Assembly: GCA_022453515.1 (NCBI GenBank)
Contig: JAJNNY010000019.1
Location: 1-64,000, forward strand
From: Astrocystis sublimbata
Lineage: Eukaryota; Ascomycota; Sordariomycetes; Xylariales; Xylariaceae
Length of the DNA stretch: 64,000 nucleotides
Direction: 5' to 3'
Part shown: piece by piece, positions 1 through 11,454 of the stretch
Layout of the letters: each line of letters begins with the position of its first letter
How positions within the stretch are numbered: the first letter of the stretch is position 1
Made by a program: the position numbers and the translations under genes
Notes under the pieces: model-generated
Database searches by the model: none
Seen by the model: only the letters and a program-made list of their open reading frames with translations
Told to the model about the DNA's origin: nothing

Positions 1-2350
1 TAAATTCGTAATAGTATACCTTAATAATATCCTAATCTATTTAGAAACCATAAAAGAACACAAGGGATATATCCAATAAGTGCTTACGGCACTACGAAAC
101 GCCAAATTGAAAGTAAACACTAAAAAGAGCAAATTTCACAAACAGAAAATAGACTTTCTAGGATTTACGATTACTCTAGGAAAAGTACAAATCTAAAATA
201 CAAAGATTAAAGCAGTAAGGAATTAGCTAGTACCAAAAAATATTACAAACGTACAAGCGTTTATAGGATTTACAAACTACATCCGAGCTTTTATTACTAG
301 ATTTGGGAAAATCGCTATACCCCTTACGAACCTTACAAAAAAAAACAACGAATTCTAATAAACAAAGGTAAAACAATAAGCGTTTAATACACTAAAAAAG
401 AAAATACTATTAGATCCAGTATTACGATTACCTAATCCAAACAAGGAATTTAAAATCGAAATTAACGCATATAATAACGCAATAAGTAAACAACTAGGTT
501 AACGAGATAAGAATAGAAAACTATATCTAGTAGCATTTTTCTCAACAAAGTTCTCAGGACTACAAATAAACTACCCAATCCTAGACAAAGAACTTATAGC
601 TATTATCCAAGCATTCAAAAAATAGGAACATTATCTCTATAGCTCGGAACAACTAGTAAAAGTCTACTTGGATCACAAAAACCTCACAACCTTTATAACC
701 ACTAAAATATTAAACAAACAATAAATACGATAAACAGAATTCCTATTATAGTTTAATTTCAAAATCATCTATGTTAAAAACAAAAAAAATATCCGGGCCA
801 ATATTCTGAATCAAAGAAATAACTACAAACAAACGGGCGAAAAGAAAAGCCAGATCCTATTACAGGGTAATAAAAAAAATGGATTTACAGTAGTAAAAAC
901 CACACAAATATTTAAAAAAAACAACGACCGTATACTACAGATTAGTATAGCCACAAGGATTAACCATAACAAATAGACATAACGAATCAGAGAATTCCTC
1001 AAGAGTTAAAATCAATCCCCAGATCACAATAATCAGATGTATAAAAACTATAAAAAAAAACTATATATACTAAACAAATTCCGTACAAAACTAGTACAAG
1101 AAATACATAAACACCCTTTAGTAGGACACTAGGAAGTTTTTAAAACCCATTAAAGATTAAAACAATACTACAGATTCTTAGGCATAAAGGACCATATCAA
1201 ACAAGTTATTAAGAAATATAATATATATCAAAAAGCAAAAATATTACAATATAAGCCATACGGACTATTAAACCCGATCAAGCTACCAAATAGGGCATAA
1301 AAAATAATCGCGTTTAACTTCATTATAAAGCTACCCAAGTCCAAAGAACTAATAATAAAAGTAGAGTTCGACTCTATCTTAGTCATAATAGAAAGACTTA
1401 CTAAGTACAGGCTTTTTATACCCTATAAAAAAGCAAGCACCGCAGAAGAACTTAGATACACTATTCTAAAGCATATCTTCAGCAAACACGGATTCCCAAA
1501 AGAGATCATTACTAATCAAGGAAGCACAATAGCTTCCAAATACTAGCAATCACTTATAAAAGCATTAGGGGTTAAGCATAGAATATCTATAGCTTACTAC
1601 CCTCAAACAAACAGACAAACAAAAAAGCTAAATCAAACGCTAAAACAATACCTCCGATACTACCTTAACAAATAGTAAAATAACTAGGTTGAGTTATTAC
1701 CAGCAGCGGAATATACCTATAATAGCTCAGTTAACAAGTCTATAAAAATGTCACCCTTTAAAGCGAACTATAGGTTCGACCCAGAAAAAAGAACCGCGAT
1801 TCCGGGAATCACAGCACCTCAAACAGAAAATCAAGCCAAAACAGCCTTAGGCCTATAACAGAAACTATAATAAAAACTCACGTTTATCTAAAAACGAATA
1901 AAAGCCTACTATAATAAAAACAGGTTATTAAAGCTAACTTTAAAAAAGGGAGATAAGGTTTATTTTTTAAAACGAAACATCGAAACAAAAAAACTAAGCA
2001 AAAAATTAGACTTTAAATAGATTAAACTATTCGAAATTAAGGAAATCAGATCGAAATTAAACTACCTGCTCAAACTACCCAAAGGAATAAAAAGACACCC
2101 GGTATTCCACATCTCTTTACTAAAAAAAACACCCGATAACACTAAACTCAAAACCAAGCTTAAAACAGAACCTGATTATAAAAAATTCGAAATCAAAAAA
2201 ATACTAGATTTACATCAGAACAAAAACACGTTCGAATACCTAATAAAATAAAAAAAATACTCACACGCAGAAAATACGTAGGAACCTAAAAAGCACTTAT
2301 AGAACGCTACACAAGCGGCAAAACAGTTTCACCAGCAATATTTTAATCAA
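1..2350 (+). mobile_element. RIP-degraded Ty3/gypsy chromovirus pol, 3' part
   Basis: Read on the + strand with many in-frame stops, the conceptual translation follows the order of a gypsy chromovirus pol. The RT end comes first (KSKFHKQKIDFLGFTIT, about 128-175). RNase H follows (LDKELIAIIQAF about 580-620; LDHKNL about 670). Then come an H2C2 integrase finger (from about 1105), the DDE core (EIITNQGS about 1500; YYPQTNRQTKKLNQTLKQYL about 1598-1655) and a chromodomain (YSHAENT, EPKKHL about 2258-2300). Stops sit where Trp or Gln codons are expected and NQG replaces the usual DRG, as RIP C:G to T:A change would produce. The 5' part lies outside the window. It is not functional. Confidence 0.9.
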
Positions 2351-2479
2351 CCAAAGCCAAAAAAGCAGGGTCGACCTCCCAAGCGGAAAGAGAACCAAGC
2401 AAAAAGTTAAAAAGAGCAATAGCTAAAGAAAAACAAGCCTGTTTTTTAGCCAAACGTTTTTATTCCTCTTCGAAACGCT

Positions 2480-2912
2480 CCTACTCCTCCAACTCATCCA
2501 AATTTTAAAAACCACGCCGAATAAACTTTACCCCTCGCTCCCGAAGAAAATCAGACTAACAACCCAAACGACTAACACGGGCGATAGCGGCAGCAGTCTT
2601 AGCGGCTAGCCGTTCCAGCTGCTATTCAACAGTACAACGCTCCTTATCAATATAATCCTTCTCGGCACGAATTTACCGAAGGGAAACCAGCGACATATAA
2701 TTTCCGTTACAAAAAAACACATTTGCATCACTATAGTAATTGTACCGATTTCGATCTTCTAGCATCTTATACACAAAACCCTTATCGAAACATTAAAAAC
2801 AGGGCATAACCTCGAAACCGAATTAACTAATAGACTCAACTAATTCGTAACAACTTTCGGTAGACGATTTCTTCCGTATACCATAGTTAGCCTTAGTAAT
2901 ACAACCAGACAT
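2480..2912 (-). pseudogene. Degraded antisense ORF carried by the retroelement
   Basis: On the minus strand an ATG at 2912 opens a reading frame with scattered stops running to about 2480. It encodes a cysteine-containing segment (MLEDRNRYNYYSDANV) and then a charged, coiled-coil-like segment (RAEKDYIDKER, QLERLAAKTAAAIARVSRL, FLRERG). The arrangement, a short Cys-rich part followed by a heptad-like helix antisense to the 3' end of pol, matches a type of repeat-borne hypothetical protein I recall from fungal genomes. That link is from memory. The stops are consistent with RIP. Function is unknown and the copy is dead. Confidence 0.55.
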
Positions 2913-3023
2913 AATAAGAAAAGAAAACAAGTCAAGGAAGAGAAGGAATTCAACAAACCAGAAAACACAAGGGGCACTCACTACTATTTATTGCGGATAA
3001 TAAACCTGAGAGAAGGGAGATAA

Positions 3024-3497
3024 TATTACGAACCAACTGCAAGACAGGCCAGTTGGAGAGGCCCAGCGCAGCCATATGACGAGGGGTCATGCAGGGCAAG
3101 CACAGATACGTGAATATCGGATACAGGGGTATTTGAGGTCACGTGATACGTCTCTGTAGAGCTAACAGAGAATCTCCGTAGTCTCTGTAGAGACAACAGA
3201 GACAGGTCTCTATAGTTTCTGTAGAGACAACAGAGATACGCAGTTATATGAAGGAAGGAAATACTATATAGCCTCGACGGCATCCCTATGTATCTAGTCT
3301 TTCCTTACTTTACTATTTAATCTAAGCATACCAACAGTTCTTGGAATAGGAGTAACCTCCTAACGACTTAATGAACGATACCTTATATTGCTCAGCGATC
3401 CTTTGTTATAAGCTTAGCCCTTATCCTTAGGAACATATACCCACTAAAACCCCTACTCTACCCTATACTCCGTGTTAAGGATAGAGCAGTCGTTACA
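3024..3497 (+). repeat. LTR copy 1 of the gypsy element
   Basis: A purine-rich stretch (GAGAGAAGGGAGA, 3009-3020) precedes TATTACGAACC, probably a RIP-changed TGTTACGAACC LTR start. The copy ends in GTCGTTACA. From about 3266 to the end it closely matches 3949-4176. Placement after the chromodomain and polypurine tract makes it the 3' LTR of the pol at 1-2350. The middle of this copy (about 3060-3250) does not match LTR copy 2. Confidence 0.75.
3151..3236 (+). repeat. Three-copy minisatellite inside LTR 1
   Basis: A unit of about 21 bp beginning TCTCTGTAGAG and ending ACAGAGA occurs at 3151-3171, 3182-3202 and 3216-3236 with one or two changes each. Every unit is itself a near inverted repeat (TCTCTG...CAGAGA), so it could fold. 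It is absent from LTR copy 2. Confidence 0.8.
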
Positions 3498-3657
3498 GCT
3501 TAGTAGCTTTCCTATTAAAAACAGAACTAATATAACGCTTTTTAATTCGATTAAACATAGCGGAAAACAATAAGAAACAGGAAGAACCTACCAAAAAGAA
3601 AAGCGGCAAGCACGCTATTTATTATTAAGGACAATAACCCTAGAAGGAGAGGGATAA

Positions 3658-4176
3658 TATTACGAACCAACAGGGCGTACAACCTGTTAAAAAAACCTAG
3701 CGCGGGAAGGGAGACCTAGCGCGAAAGGGGATAGCCATATTCCAAGCAAGTAACGCAAAACGAGACCAGGAGACAAGCCACACGCCACAATAAAGCGCCA
3801 CAAAGGTCACGTAATAGATAGGAGGATCGGAAAACGATCCAGATATCCAGGATCAAAGGATAGCTATACGATCCAGCTATCCAGGACCAAAAAATAGGAG
3901 AAATATCCTATAATCCATACCAAGATATAAAAGAAAAAAATACTATATAGCCTCGACAGCATTCCTATATATCTAGTTTTTCCTTACTTTACTATTTAAT
4001 CTAAGCATACTAATAGTTCTTAGAATAGGAATAACCTCCTAATGATTTAGTAAACGATACCTTATATTGCTTAGCGATCCTTTGTTTTAAGCTTAGCCCT
4101 TATCCTTAGGAACATAAACCCACTAAGACCCCTACTCTACCCTATACTCTGTGTTAAGGATAGAGCAGTCGTTACA
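3658..4176 (+). repeat. LTR copy 2
   Basis: It begins TATTACGAACC after a purine tract (AGAAGGAGAGGGA, about 3643-3654) and ends GTCGTTACA, as in copy 1. The right 230 bp is nearly the same as copy 1; differences are mostly G/A and C/T. The centre differs and instead holds short repeats of GATCCAGNTATCCAGGA (about 3836-3885). The 160 bp between the two LTRs (3498-3657) is a leftover of internal sequence. Together they suggest a nested or recombined pair of elements. Confidence 0.7.
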
Positions 4177-4795
4177 TAGACATATAGACAGGTAGGTAGG
4201 TAGGCAGGTAGGCGTAAGCAGGTAGAAATCTATTACTCGTAGATTTAACGCTCTTAGTGGTTATAATATAGCACATTTATAGTAGTTTATAACGCTTCCG
4301 AGATCTATAACAGTTGTTAAATCTATATAGCTAATATTATAGGGAAGCGTTATTTAGGGCACAAGGCTTATAAACAGCCTATAATTCCTAGTATAGTACC
4401 TAGCACAGCCTAGTAGGTACCAAGTAGTATTCAAGCAAATAGGGAAATACCTAGGTGCCCATCTTAGCCCGTGAAATCTGAGAAAAGGGCCAACAAAGAA
4501 TCCTGCATTTCACTCAGTTGTCCATCTTTTGCTAACAAGAAGCCAGTGATTTCGACCCGATCTCTTTTCGCAAACTTTAAGTGAATTCTCGGCCCAATGT
4601 GGAAAACGTGGTATAAAGGACTTCGAACTCGAATGCCAAAGCCATGAGTCCTGAATATTTCCATCAACACTTCAACAATTGTTATATGCAATGTGTAATT
4701 CAAATTTATGCGTTGATTATACTGCACTCACACCGTTCAACTCCTCGCCTGCACCTCAATTTCAATCAGCAACCAATTCCATCACATCCCAACAC
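4177..4795. other. Boundary between AT-rich repeat island and gene space
   Basis: Directly after LTR 2 lies a short (TAGG)n/(CAGG)n tract (about 4188-4225). A perfect 11-bp inverted repeat, ATAACGCTTCC at 4289-4299 and its complement at 4343-4353, could form a hairpin with a 43-base loop. AT-rich sequence stops near 4450 and normal composition begins. No gene is supported. Confidence 0.6.
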
Positions 4796-5522
4796 TTAAG
4801 CCTTGCTGTCCTTGGAGCTCTCTGCCGTCTTGTCCACAACCGGATCGTCAGGGGCAAAGTTCAAGCTGACGCCATTGACGCAATGCCGCTCGTCAGTCGG
4901 GGTAGGGTAGCCTTCGCCCTTGAAAACGTGACCGAGGTGGCCGCCACAGTTGGTGCAGACAATCTCAGTGCGCGACATGCCCCAGGTGCGGTCCGTGTGG
5001 CGGGTGACGGCGCCGGGGATGTTATCAAAGTAAGCAGGCCAGCCGCAGCCCGACTTGAACTTATGGTTGGCCTTGTACAGCGGCGCATTGCATCCGGCGC
5101 AAGTGTAGACACCCTTCTCCGAGAAGAACTTGTCAAACTTGTGCGAGCCAGGGGCCTCTGTGCCCTTGTCTCGGAGGATGCGGAACTGCTCTACATGCGC
5201 GCGCGGCGCACAGTCAGCCTCGGGTTCGCACCATAATTATATCGAGGGCAGATTTTATAAGTCAACAATTACCTTTGGACAAGACGGCGCGCCACTCGTC
5301 AGGGGTTCTCTGGTCAGGGTAGGACATCTTGCTGTTGGAACTGGAGCCAAAGAGACTCGCAAAAGGCATAGCTGCTAGGTAGCCCGAAGATAGCGAGTTC
5401 TGGCGCAGAGCTTGCTGTGCTGGCGCGGTGGCTCGGACCCTGGTCAGGTTAGAGAAAACGTAAAATGTTCGCAGCAGCGCGGCGAAATGAGGCAATCGCA
5501 TGAGGGAGGAGATTTGGAGCAA
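4796..5522 (-). CDS. msrB: Peptide-methionine (R)-S-oxide reductase (MsrB type)
   Basis: Two exons, 5522-5273 and 5190-4796, joined by a GTAATT...TAG intron, give 214 aa. The enzyme reduces methionine-R-sulfoxide in oxidised proteins using thioredoxin. The MsrB fold shows two zinc CxxC pairs (C114-A-G-C117 and C162-T-N-C165), the SGCGWPA segment with a possible resolving Cys132, GHLGHVF, and the catalytic motif RHCVN with Cys187. The first 70 or so residues are Arg/Leu/Ser-rich and lack acids. They look like a mitochondrial presequence, so a mitochondrial form or dual targeting from an inner Met (near MSYPDQ) is possible. It is divergent from the next gene and looks intact. Confidence 0.93.
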
Positions 5523-6802
5523 TTGTGGTAGGGCGATGTGAGCGGTATAAATGCAGGTTGGCTGATAGGACAGCTTTAAATAAAATAATGGGTGGCGGCA
5601 AGAATGGATTTACAGGAGAACGATGACAGTTTCGTAGAGCTGTTTGAAATCCAATTGTGTTGATTTGGAATCACTGGAATCGACAAATACGCAAGGTTAG
5701 AGATACAGTGCATATATGATGTTGCGTACGGAATTCAATTGGGGGAACTCGATGCAGTTCTTACTGCTCACACGCAGTTGTAGGTGTAATTCACAGTGCG
5801 GTAAGAGGCGACACAAAGCCCCTCCATCTCCTTGCTCCATGTCTGAGCCTCCAACTGATGCCGTCAGAGGCAGAAATGAGGGTCTCTGATAGACTAATCA
5901 CGCTAGAGGGAGACCAGTTAGCTCGTAAGTACCTAGTAGGTACTAGCGCAACGTAATCCAAGGTACTTCTCAGCAGATACCCTGATTAGATAAGACACCG
6001 GAGAAAACATCGAGCGGTCACCGAGAATGAGTCAAAGGCTAGGCTCGTTCCAAGATGTTCTGTCCAAAGCCCCCTTGTCATGTTGAGGTGCTATTGAATC
6101 CATATTGAGTCGAACCTGGGGCTTAGCTCTGATGTACCTACAGTTCTACTACGGGATAGACGATACGTGGGGCAGGTACCTCAAAAGCAGGCTATACTCG
6201 TTGTAGCGTAGTCTCGTCCCCATGCTAGCGCGGGTACATTGATGCAAAGCTGTACACTCGCTATAGTGGTAAGTTCTACTGCTTAAATCAATAGAATTGC
6301 CCGATTTTTAGTGGGACTACCCTTGTAGCTAAGTATCGTTTTGCTTCAGCATAGACCACCTTCTTTAAACAAGGGTACGCTGGCTTGGCAGTACCTGACC
6401 CACTATCGAAAAACATGGGGGGACAACTGTAAGGACGAACTGAAGACTAAAGCGGTCCGTCAGCAGCACATGGGCACTAGTTCGGCCTAGGTACCCCACA
6501 AATACCCCAGCCTACCTCGGCAACGTCGCGTCCGTATGACTTCTCCCCCGTCCGTTTATAAGCGACTGACTTGCCTAACTGCGGTGAACCTTTTCATTTG
6601 AGCAGTTTTCGTTTTTCATATAGATCACATAATTGCTAAAAAAATCTAGCTGCGCAAGAGCTACTTCTTCGCTCGTTTTATCACTTGTCAATAAGATACA
6701 TACGATCTCTACCTACTTTTAGATATTCGCGAGAGCTGGAGAGATAGAGGGAGAGAGTCAAGGGAGGAGTCAGACGACAAGCACACACACACACAAGCCA
6801 AT
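5523..6802. other. Divergent intergenic region, MsrB / nitronate monooxygenase
   Basis: No ORF with recognisable content. It must hold both promoters. A short (CA)n tract at 6781-6795 lies just before the nitronate monooxygenase start codon, in its probable 5' leader. Confidence 0.6.
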
Positions 6803-7891
6803 ATGCCTTTCGCCACGGAGCTTACTCGACGTCTGGGCATCAAGATCCCCGTGGTGCAGGGCGGCATGCAATGGGTCGGATATGCCGAGCTAGCAGCCGC
6901 CGTGTCCAATGCCGGCGGTCTAGGTATTCTGACCGCCCTCACGCAGCCCACTCCGGAGGATCTACGCAAAGAGATCCGGAAGACACGGAATCTGACCAAG
7001 AATCCTTTCGGCGTGAACATAACGCTTCTGCCCTCGCTTCAGCCGCCTGACTACGGTGCGTATGCCCAGGTCGCCATTGACGAGGGCATCAAGGTTGTCG
7101 AGACGGCCGGCAACAGCCCCGGCCCTGTGATCACGAAGCTGAAGAAGGCCGGCATCATTGTTCTGCACAAGTGCACCACGATCCGGCACGCCCAGAGCGC
7201 TATCAAGCTCGGTGTGGATTTCCTGTCTATTGATGGTTTCGAGTGTGCTGGGTGAGTCTGAGCTTTACCTCGTTGTCTACATTCATGGATGAATTCCCCC
7301 CCTCCAAAATGTAGCGTTCTCATTGAGTCGATGTAACTAACTCGATGAAATAGCCACGTTGGTGAATCTGACATAACCAACTTCATCCTGCTGAGCAAAG
7401 CGCGGCAAACACTCAAGGTGCCCTTCATCGCCTCAGGCGGCTTTGCCGACGGACAAGGATTAGCGGCTGCCCTCTGCCTGGGCGCCGAGGGCATCAACAT
7501 GGGGACACGATTCATGTGCACCGTCGAGGCGCCGATCCACCAGAAGATCAAGGAAGACATCGTCAAGGCGCAGGAGACAGACACCCAACTCGTCATGCGT
7601 CGCTGGACCAACACCACACGGCTCTTCCGCAACAAGGTCACCGACGCCGTCGTCAAGATTGAGCGTGAGAGCAAGACTGGCGAGTTTGCGGAGATCGCAC
7701 CCTACGTCAGCGGCAAGCGCGGACGCCAGGTATTCGTCAATGGCGACGCGGAATACGGTGTCTGGACTGCTGGGCAAGTCATCGGTCTGATCCACGATAT
7801 CCCGACCTGCGATGACCTTGTGAAGAGGATAGAGAAGGAAGCGGAGGAGACGCTAACGTCGAAGCTCAAGCTTGCCAAGCCGAAGTTGTAG
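6803..7891 (+). CDS. Nitronate monooxygenase (2-nitropropane dioxygenase family)
   Basis: Exons 6803-7251 and 7354-7891 give 328 aa. This is an FMN-dependent TIM-barrel enzyme that oxidises toxic alkyl nitronates such as propionate-3-nitronate. Visible family features are the N-terminal PVVQGGMQWVG, SNAGGLGILTA, PFGVNITLLPS, the FECAGHVGESD phosphate/FMN loop (spanning the intron), PFIASGGFADG and GAEGINMGTRFMCTVEAP. Length is normal for the fungal family. It probably belongs to general metabolism and is convergent with the SNF2 gene. Confidence 0.92.
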
Positions 7892-8382
7892 ACTAATTAC
7901 ATGTTACTAGTGATTCGCTGCGAGTAACAAGTCCCCCAAATTATTAGTTATACTGTATGACAAATGATATGAAGAGTCTTGTTGTAGTTTCATACATATG
8001 AAATTTGTTGTAGTGTTTCAAATGCATGAATCCTTGTGAATGTAACAATGCAGACTTATATGAACCTATCCATTGACCAGCTGGGTTCCCTGTAGCCTGG
8101 CCTACACGCACTACACAACTTGGAACAAGTGATTCCGACCCAACAAACAAGAAGATCCCATCATCATCATCATAGCCCGTTTCCTGTCATGCTGATACGT
8201 ATCCCGTCCCTCAGTCGGCCGTCCTCTTGTCCTCCAACGGACAGAAACGAGTCCCGATGCGCCATGCCAGGCAACCTTTCTAGTGACCATCTACATCATA
8301 ACACCACAACGCCCTAAGTTCCATACCCCATCCTGATCATCAATAACGAACTTGCTTTCTAGAAGCAGATCCGATGTTACAT
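7892..8382. other. Convergent intergenic region
   Basis: This is the 3' region shared by the nitronate monooxygenase (+) and SNF2 (-) genes. It contains a short (ATC)n tract near 8158-8173. No gene or RNA is recognised. Confidence 0.6.
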
Positions 8383-11300
8383 CTACCATCGACGTCCATA
8401 AACAGCACTTTCCTGCGTTTCCCTCGGCTTCGGCTGATAGCTCCGGTGACTCTGTACGCTCTGCGTACTCGTAACGCTAACAAAACTATCCTCGGCCCCA
8501 CTGTAGCTGCTTCTGTTGTCTTTGTCGTTGTCACGGCCGCCGCGGCCGCCACTACCCATATGGTTAAAGAGACTGAGCATCTCGTTCAAGCCAAGCTTGA
8601 GCGACTCCTTCTTAGCACCGCCCTCGATAGTCGTCGCGGCCAGGAGCCTCTTCTTCTCTTGGAGCTCGAGGATACGTTCTTCAACGGTGTTCTCCACTGT
8701 GAGTTTGTAGACGATGACGTCCACGGTCTGCGTCAGACGGTGGACGCGGTCGATTGCCTGCTCCTCGACGAATGGGTTCCAGAAAGGCTCGAGGATGACG
8801 ACGCGCGAGGCGGCTGTCAGATTGAGACCCAAGGCTCCGCATCGGAGTGAGCAGAGCAGCACGCGCGTGCTCTTGTTGTTGCGGAGACTGTGCAGCGAGG
8901 CTTCGCGGGCGTCGTTCTTCATCGAGCCGTCGTAGCGTACATACTTGAGGCCCTCCTTGCGGAGGAAGGGCTCGACAAGGTCGAGCATCGACGTGAATTG
9001 TGAAAAGACGATGAACTTGTGTTCTTCGACCTCCTTGTGAAGAATGGATATCAATTGGCGGACTTTGGCGGATGCAAGGACGTGCGGTACTTGCTGGCGC
9101 TTATCTCCCCGATTGCCGTAGAACCCATTGTCATCGCTATCCGAATCGTCGTGTAGCTCTGACTCTGAGATACCTCCATCACTGGCCGAGTCAGACTCAT
9201 CGTCAGAACCAGATTCGGAGTCAGCGTCAGTGTCAGCGTCACTGCCCTCGTCTGTCTCTTCGGCCTTTTGAGACGGCTTTAATGACATTCGAGCCTGCAT
9301 AGCCGTGAGCGATTCGAGATCGTCGTTGTCCGAATCCGAATCCGAATCCGACTCTTCGATAGCTTTTCTCAAATCTTTTGGATTCGTGTCCTTGCCATCG
9401 TCCACAATGAAGCTGTCTAAGCGGCTGCCTTCCAGTGATCCCTCCTCATTGGAGTATTCTGTGTTGATAGTCTCACCTTCACCCTCGGCGTTCTCATCGT
9501 CGGTGCCACCAGCTTTGCCTAAGCGAAGAGCTCCTTGCTCATCTCCGGAAACAATCCATTCGCCTTCTTCCTCCTCATCATCGCTATCGACGATGGCACG
9601 TCGGTTCCTAGGCTTTCGTTTGACATAGGTTTCGTGTTTCTCTTCATCTGGCTCCTCCTTTGGTTTCGACTTGTTATGCTTGACCTTCTTGGTTTTCTTC
9701 TGTCGTGTTTTCGTCTTAGGGGCTTTCAAATCACCACCTTCTTCGTGATGTTTGAAGTACTCAAGATCTGCAAAGCATGCTTTGCATTTATCAGATCCCG
9801 GCTGACGATGTTCTGCATCTAATTCCCAGCCACAGATCTCGCAATGCTTGACTTCGACATCTAGACCACCAAGTAGGTCTGCAAGAGCATCGACATCCGC
9901 GTCGTTCTTCTTTGGTCGGCTCTCCTCGGAGAGCGCATCCTTGTCCTTCTCAAGCTTCCCTTCTACTAATTTAGGGTGATTGCATGCCTGCCTCAGTCGC
10001 AACAGGAGTACCAAGGCGCTTGCATAGTTGACTTTGCTGCGCATCATGGCTTCCAGACTCTTGTCCGTCCGCTGCTCCAAGCGGCCATAGAATCGTCGCT
10101 CAGCAGGGGTGAATTGGGCGGCGATAGACACGACCTTGCGTTCAGTAACCTTGAAGCTAGGTGCGGCGCTCTTCTCATCCTTCCCATCACCGCCGCTTGT
10201 GCTAGGTCCGGTACTGAGAGCTCCGTCCAGTTTTAAGATGTCCTTGGTCCTGCGCTTCATAAAACATTGTAGCACGCTGTGTAAGCGCCGGATCGCAATG
10301 TGGCCCTTGCCATTCTTCATTGGCAGATCGAAGTGCTCGCGCCACTCGCGCAGGTCATCGTAAGGTTTTATCCGCAAGAACTTTACCAGACTTTGTAACT
10401 CGTCCAGATTATTCTGAAGTGGCGTGCCACTCAGGCACCATCGGTACACGCTTCGCAGTTCGTAACAGGCTTTGGTAGCCTTGGCGTTTCTGTTCTTGAT
10501 GGTATGCGCTTCGTCGAGAATGACTCGATACCAGTGCAAACCAAAGCATCCTGCCTTCACACTGTCATCGCAGCCATTGTGCTCTGACACGAGAATCTGG
10601 TAAGTAGTGATGACAACATCGTAGCGACGAAGGTCCTCAAACCGCTTGGTGCGCTGGGGTCCATGGTGGACCAGGACCTTCAACCGATGGGTGTCCTCAA
10701 TCCTTTCTTTCATCTCAGCTTCCCACTGACGGATAAGGGCCAGCGGGGCGACCACGAGAGTGGTCTTCTCGACACCAGGGTGTTTGTCAGCTGGTTTGGC
10801 ATTCGTGAGAATGAGAGAGATGGACTGCAGTGTCTTGCCCAGGCCCATGTCATCGGCCAAAAGACCTCCCTTGGGCACCTTGCCTTTCTTGACAGGGCCG
10901 AGTTCTCGGTTCCTCATCCACTCAACTCCCTCGATCTGATGAGGAAGAAGTCGAACCTTGAGTCCCTCGACACGGGACTTGTCTTCAGTCATCTCCTCCT
11001 TGGCGACATTCTCTTCCTCTTCCTCTAGAGAGCCCTCTAGGAGAGCTTTGATATCGGCAGCGGCCTTCTTCGGATCAACATACTCGGAGTAGACACCCGG
11101 TCGACTGTAGACAGAAACGGGAGGGCCATCGGCTACTGATATGGGGTTGGTAGCCGAGCCAGGCGCCGAAGAGAAGGTGGGAGCTGGAGGAGGCCTCTTG
11201 TCCTTGAGAGAGGGTTGAAGTGGGCCCTTGATTCGCTGTGGGCGATGATGCTCGGGGCGGGTTTTGGGCTGGATAAACAAGTTGGCATACTTGTCCTCCA

Positions 11301-11454
11301 TACTGCTGCCGCCGCCGCCGCCGCCGCCGCCACCCCCGGAGTAGATGCGCTGCTTCACGGCAGGAGGCCCCATTGCAGGCGTGCCGGAAGTGGTGGGGTT
11401 GGCGAAGCCTGGTGTTTGTGATGGCACCTTAGGCGGTGCCTGTTCCTGAACCAT
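8383..11454 (-). CDS. SNF2-family DNA-dependent ATPase/helicase
   Basis: A single long exon. I start at 11454 (MVQEQAPPK), giving 1023 aa; the frame stays open upstream to 11688 but that part is not domain-like. Helicase motifs in order are ADDMGLGKTLQS (Walker A, Lys207), LDEAHTIKN (DEAH), LSGTPLQNN, then the C-terminal lobe with FIVFSQFTSMLDL, LCSLRCGALGLNLT and AIDRVHRLTQ. Between the lobes lies a long acidic insert (about residues 590-770) with a possible four-Cys zinc element (CEICGWEL...CKAC). The N-terminus is proline-rich with a polyglycine run. Layout suggests the Rad5/Rad16/ULS1 or TTF2-like branch: chromatin remodelling or DNA repair in the nucleus. The exact subfamily is unsure. 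Confidence 0.9.
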   Translation of the reverse strand: MVQEQAPPKVPSQTPGFANPTTSGTPAMGPPAVKQRIYSGGGGGGGGGGSSMEDKYANLFIQPKTRPEHHRPQRIKGPLQPSLKDKRPPPAPTFSSAPGSATNPISVADGPPVSVYSRPGVYSEYVDPKKAAADIKALLEGSLEEEEENVAKEEMTEDKSRVEGLKVRLLPHQIEGVEWMRNRELGPVKKGKVPKGGLLADDMGLGKTLQSISLILTNAKPADKHPGVEKTTLVVAPLALIRQWEAEMKERIEDTHRLKVLVHHGPQRTKRFEDLRRYDVVITTYQILVSEHNGCDDSVKAGCFGLHWYRVILDEAHTIKNRNAKATKACYELRSVYRWCLSGTPLQNNLDELQSLVKFLRIKPYDDLREWREHFDLPMKNGKGHIAIRRLHSVLQCFMKRRTKDILKLDGALSTGPSTSGGDGKDEKSAAPSFKVTERKVVSIAAQFTPAERRFYGRLEQRTDKSLEAMMRSKVNYASALVLLLRLRQACNHPKLVEGKLEKDKDALSEESRPKKNDADVDALADLLGGLDVEVKHCEICGWELDAEHRQPGSDKCKACFADLEYFKHHEEGGDLKAPKTKTRQKKTKKVKHNKSKPKEEPDEEKHETYVKRKPRNRRAIVDSDDEEEEGEWIVSGDEQGALRLGKAGGTDDENAEGEGETINTEYSNEEGSLEGSRLDSFIVDDGKDTNPKDLRKAIEESDSDSDSDNDDLESLTAMQARMSLKPSQKAEETDEGSDADTDADSESGSDDESDSASDGGISESELHDDSDSDDNGFYGNRGDKRQQVPHVLASAKVRQLISILHKEVEEHKFIVFSQFTSMLDLVEPFLRKEGLKYVRYDGSMKNDAREASLHSLRNNKSTRVLLCSLRCGALGLNLTAASRVVILEPFWNPFVEEQAIDRVHRLTQTVDVIVYKLTVENTVEERILELQEKKRLLAATTIEGGAKKESLKLGLNEMLSLFNHMGSGGRGGRDNDKDNRSSYSGAEDSFVSVTSTQSVQSHRSYQPKPRETQESAVYGRRW
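11307..11332 (-). repeat. GGC trinucleotide run coding polyglycine
   Basis: A (GCC)n/(GGC)n microsatellite inside the SNF2 gene encodes about ten glycines near residue 40. Length is probably variable between strains. Confidence 0.85.

Noticed and set aside
8374..8850. Plus-strand open frame opposite the SNF2 gene
   Set aside because: It is a mirror of the conserved helicase exon and shows no domain of its own.
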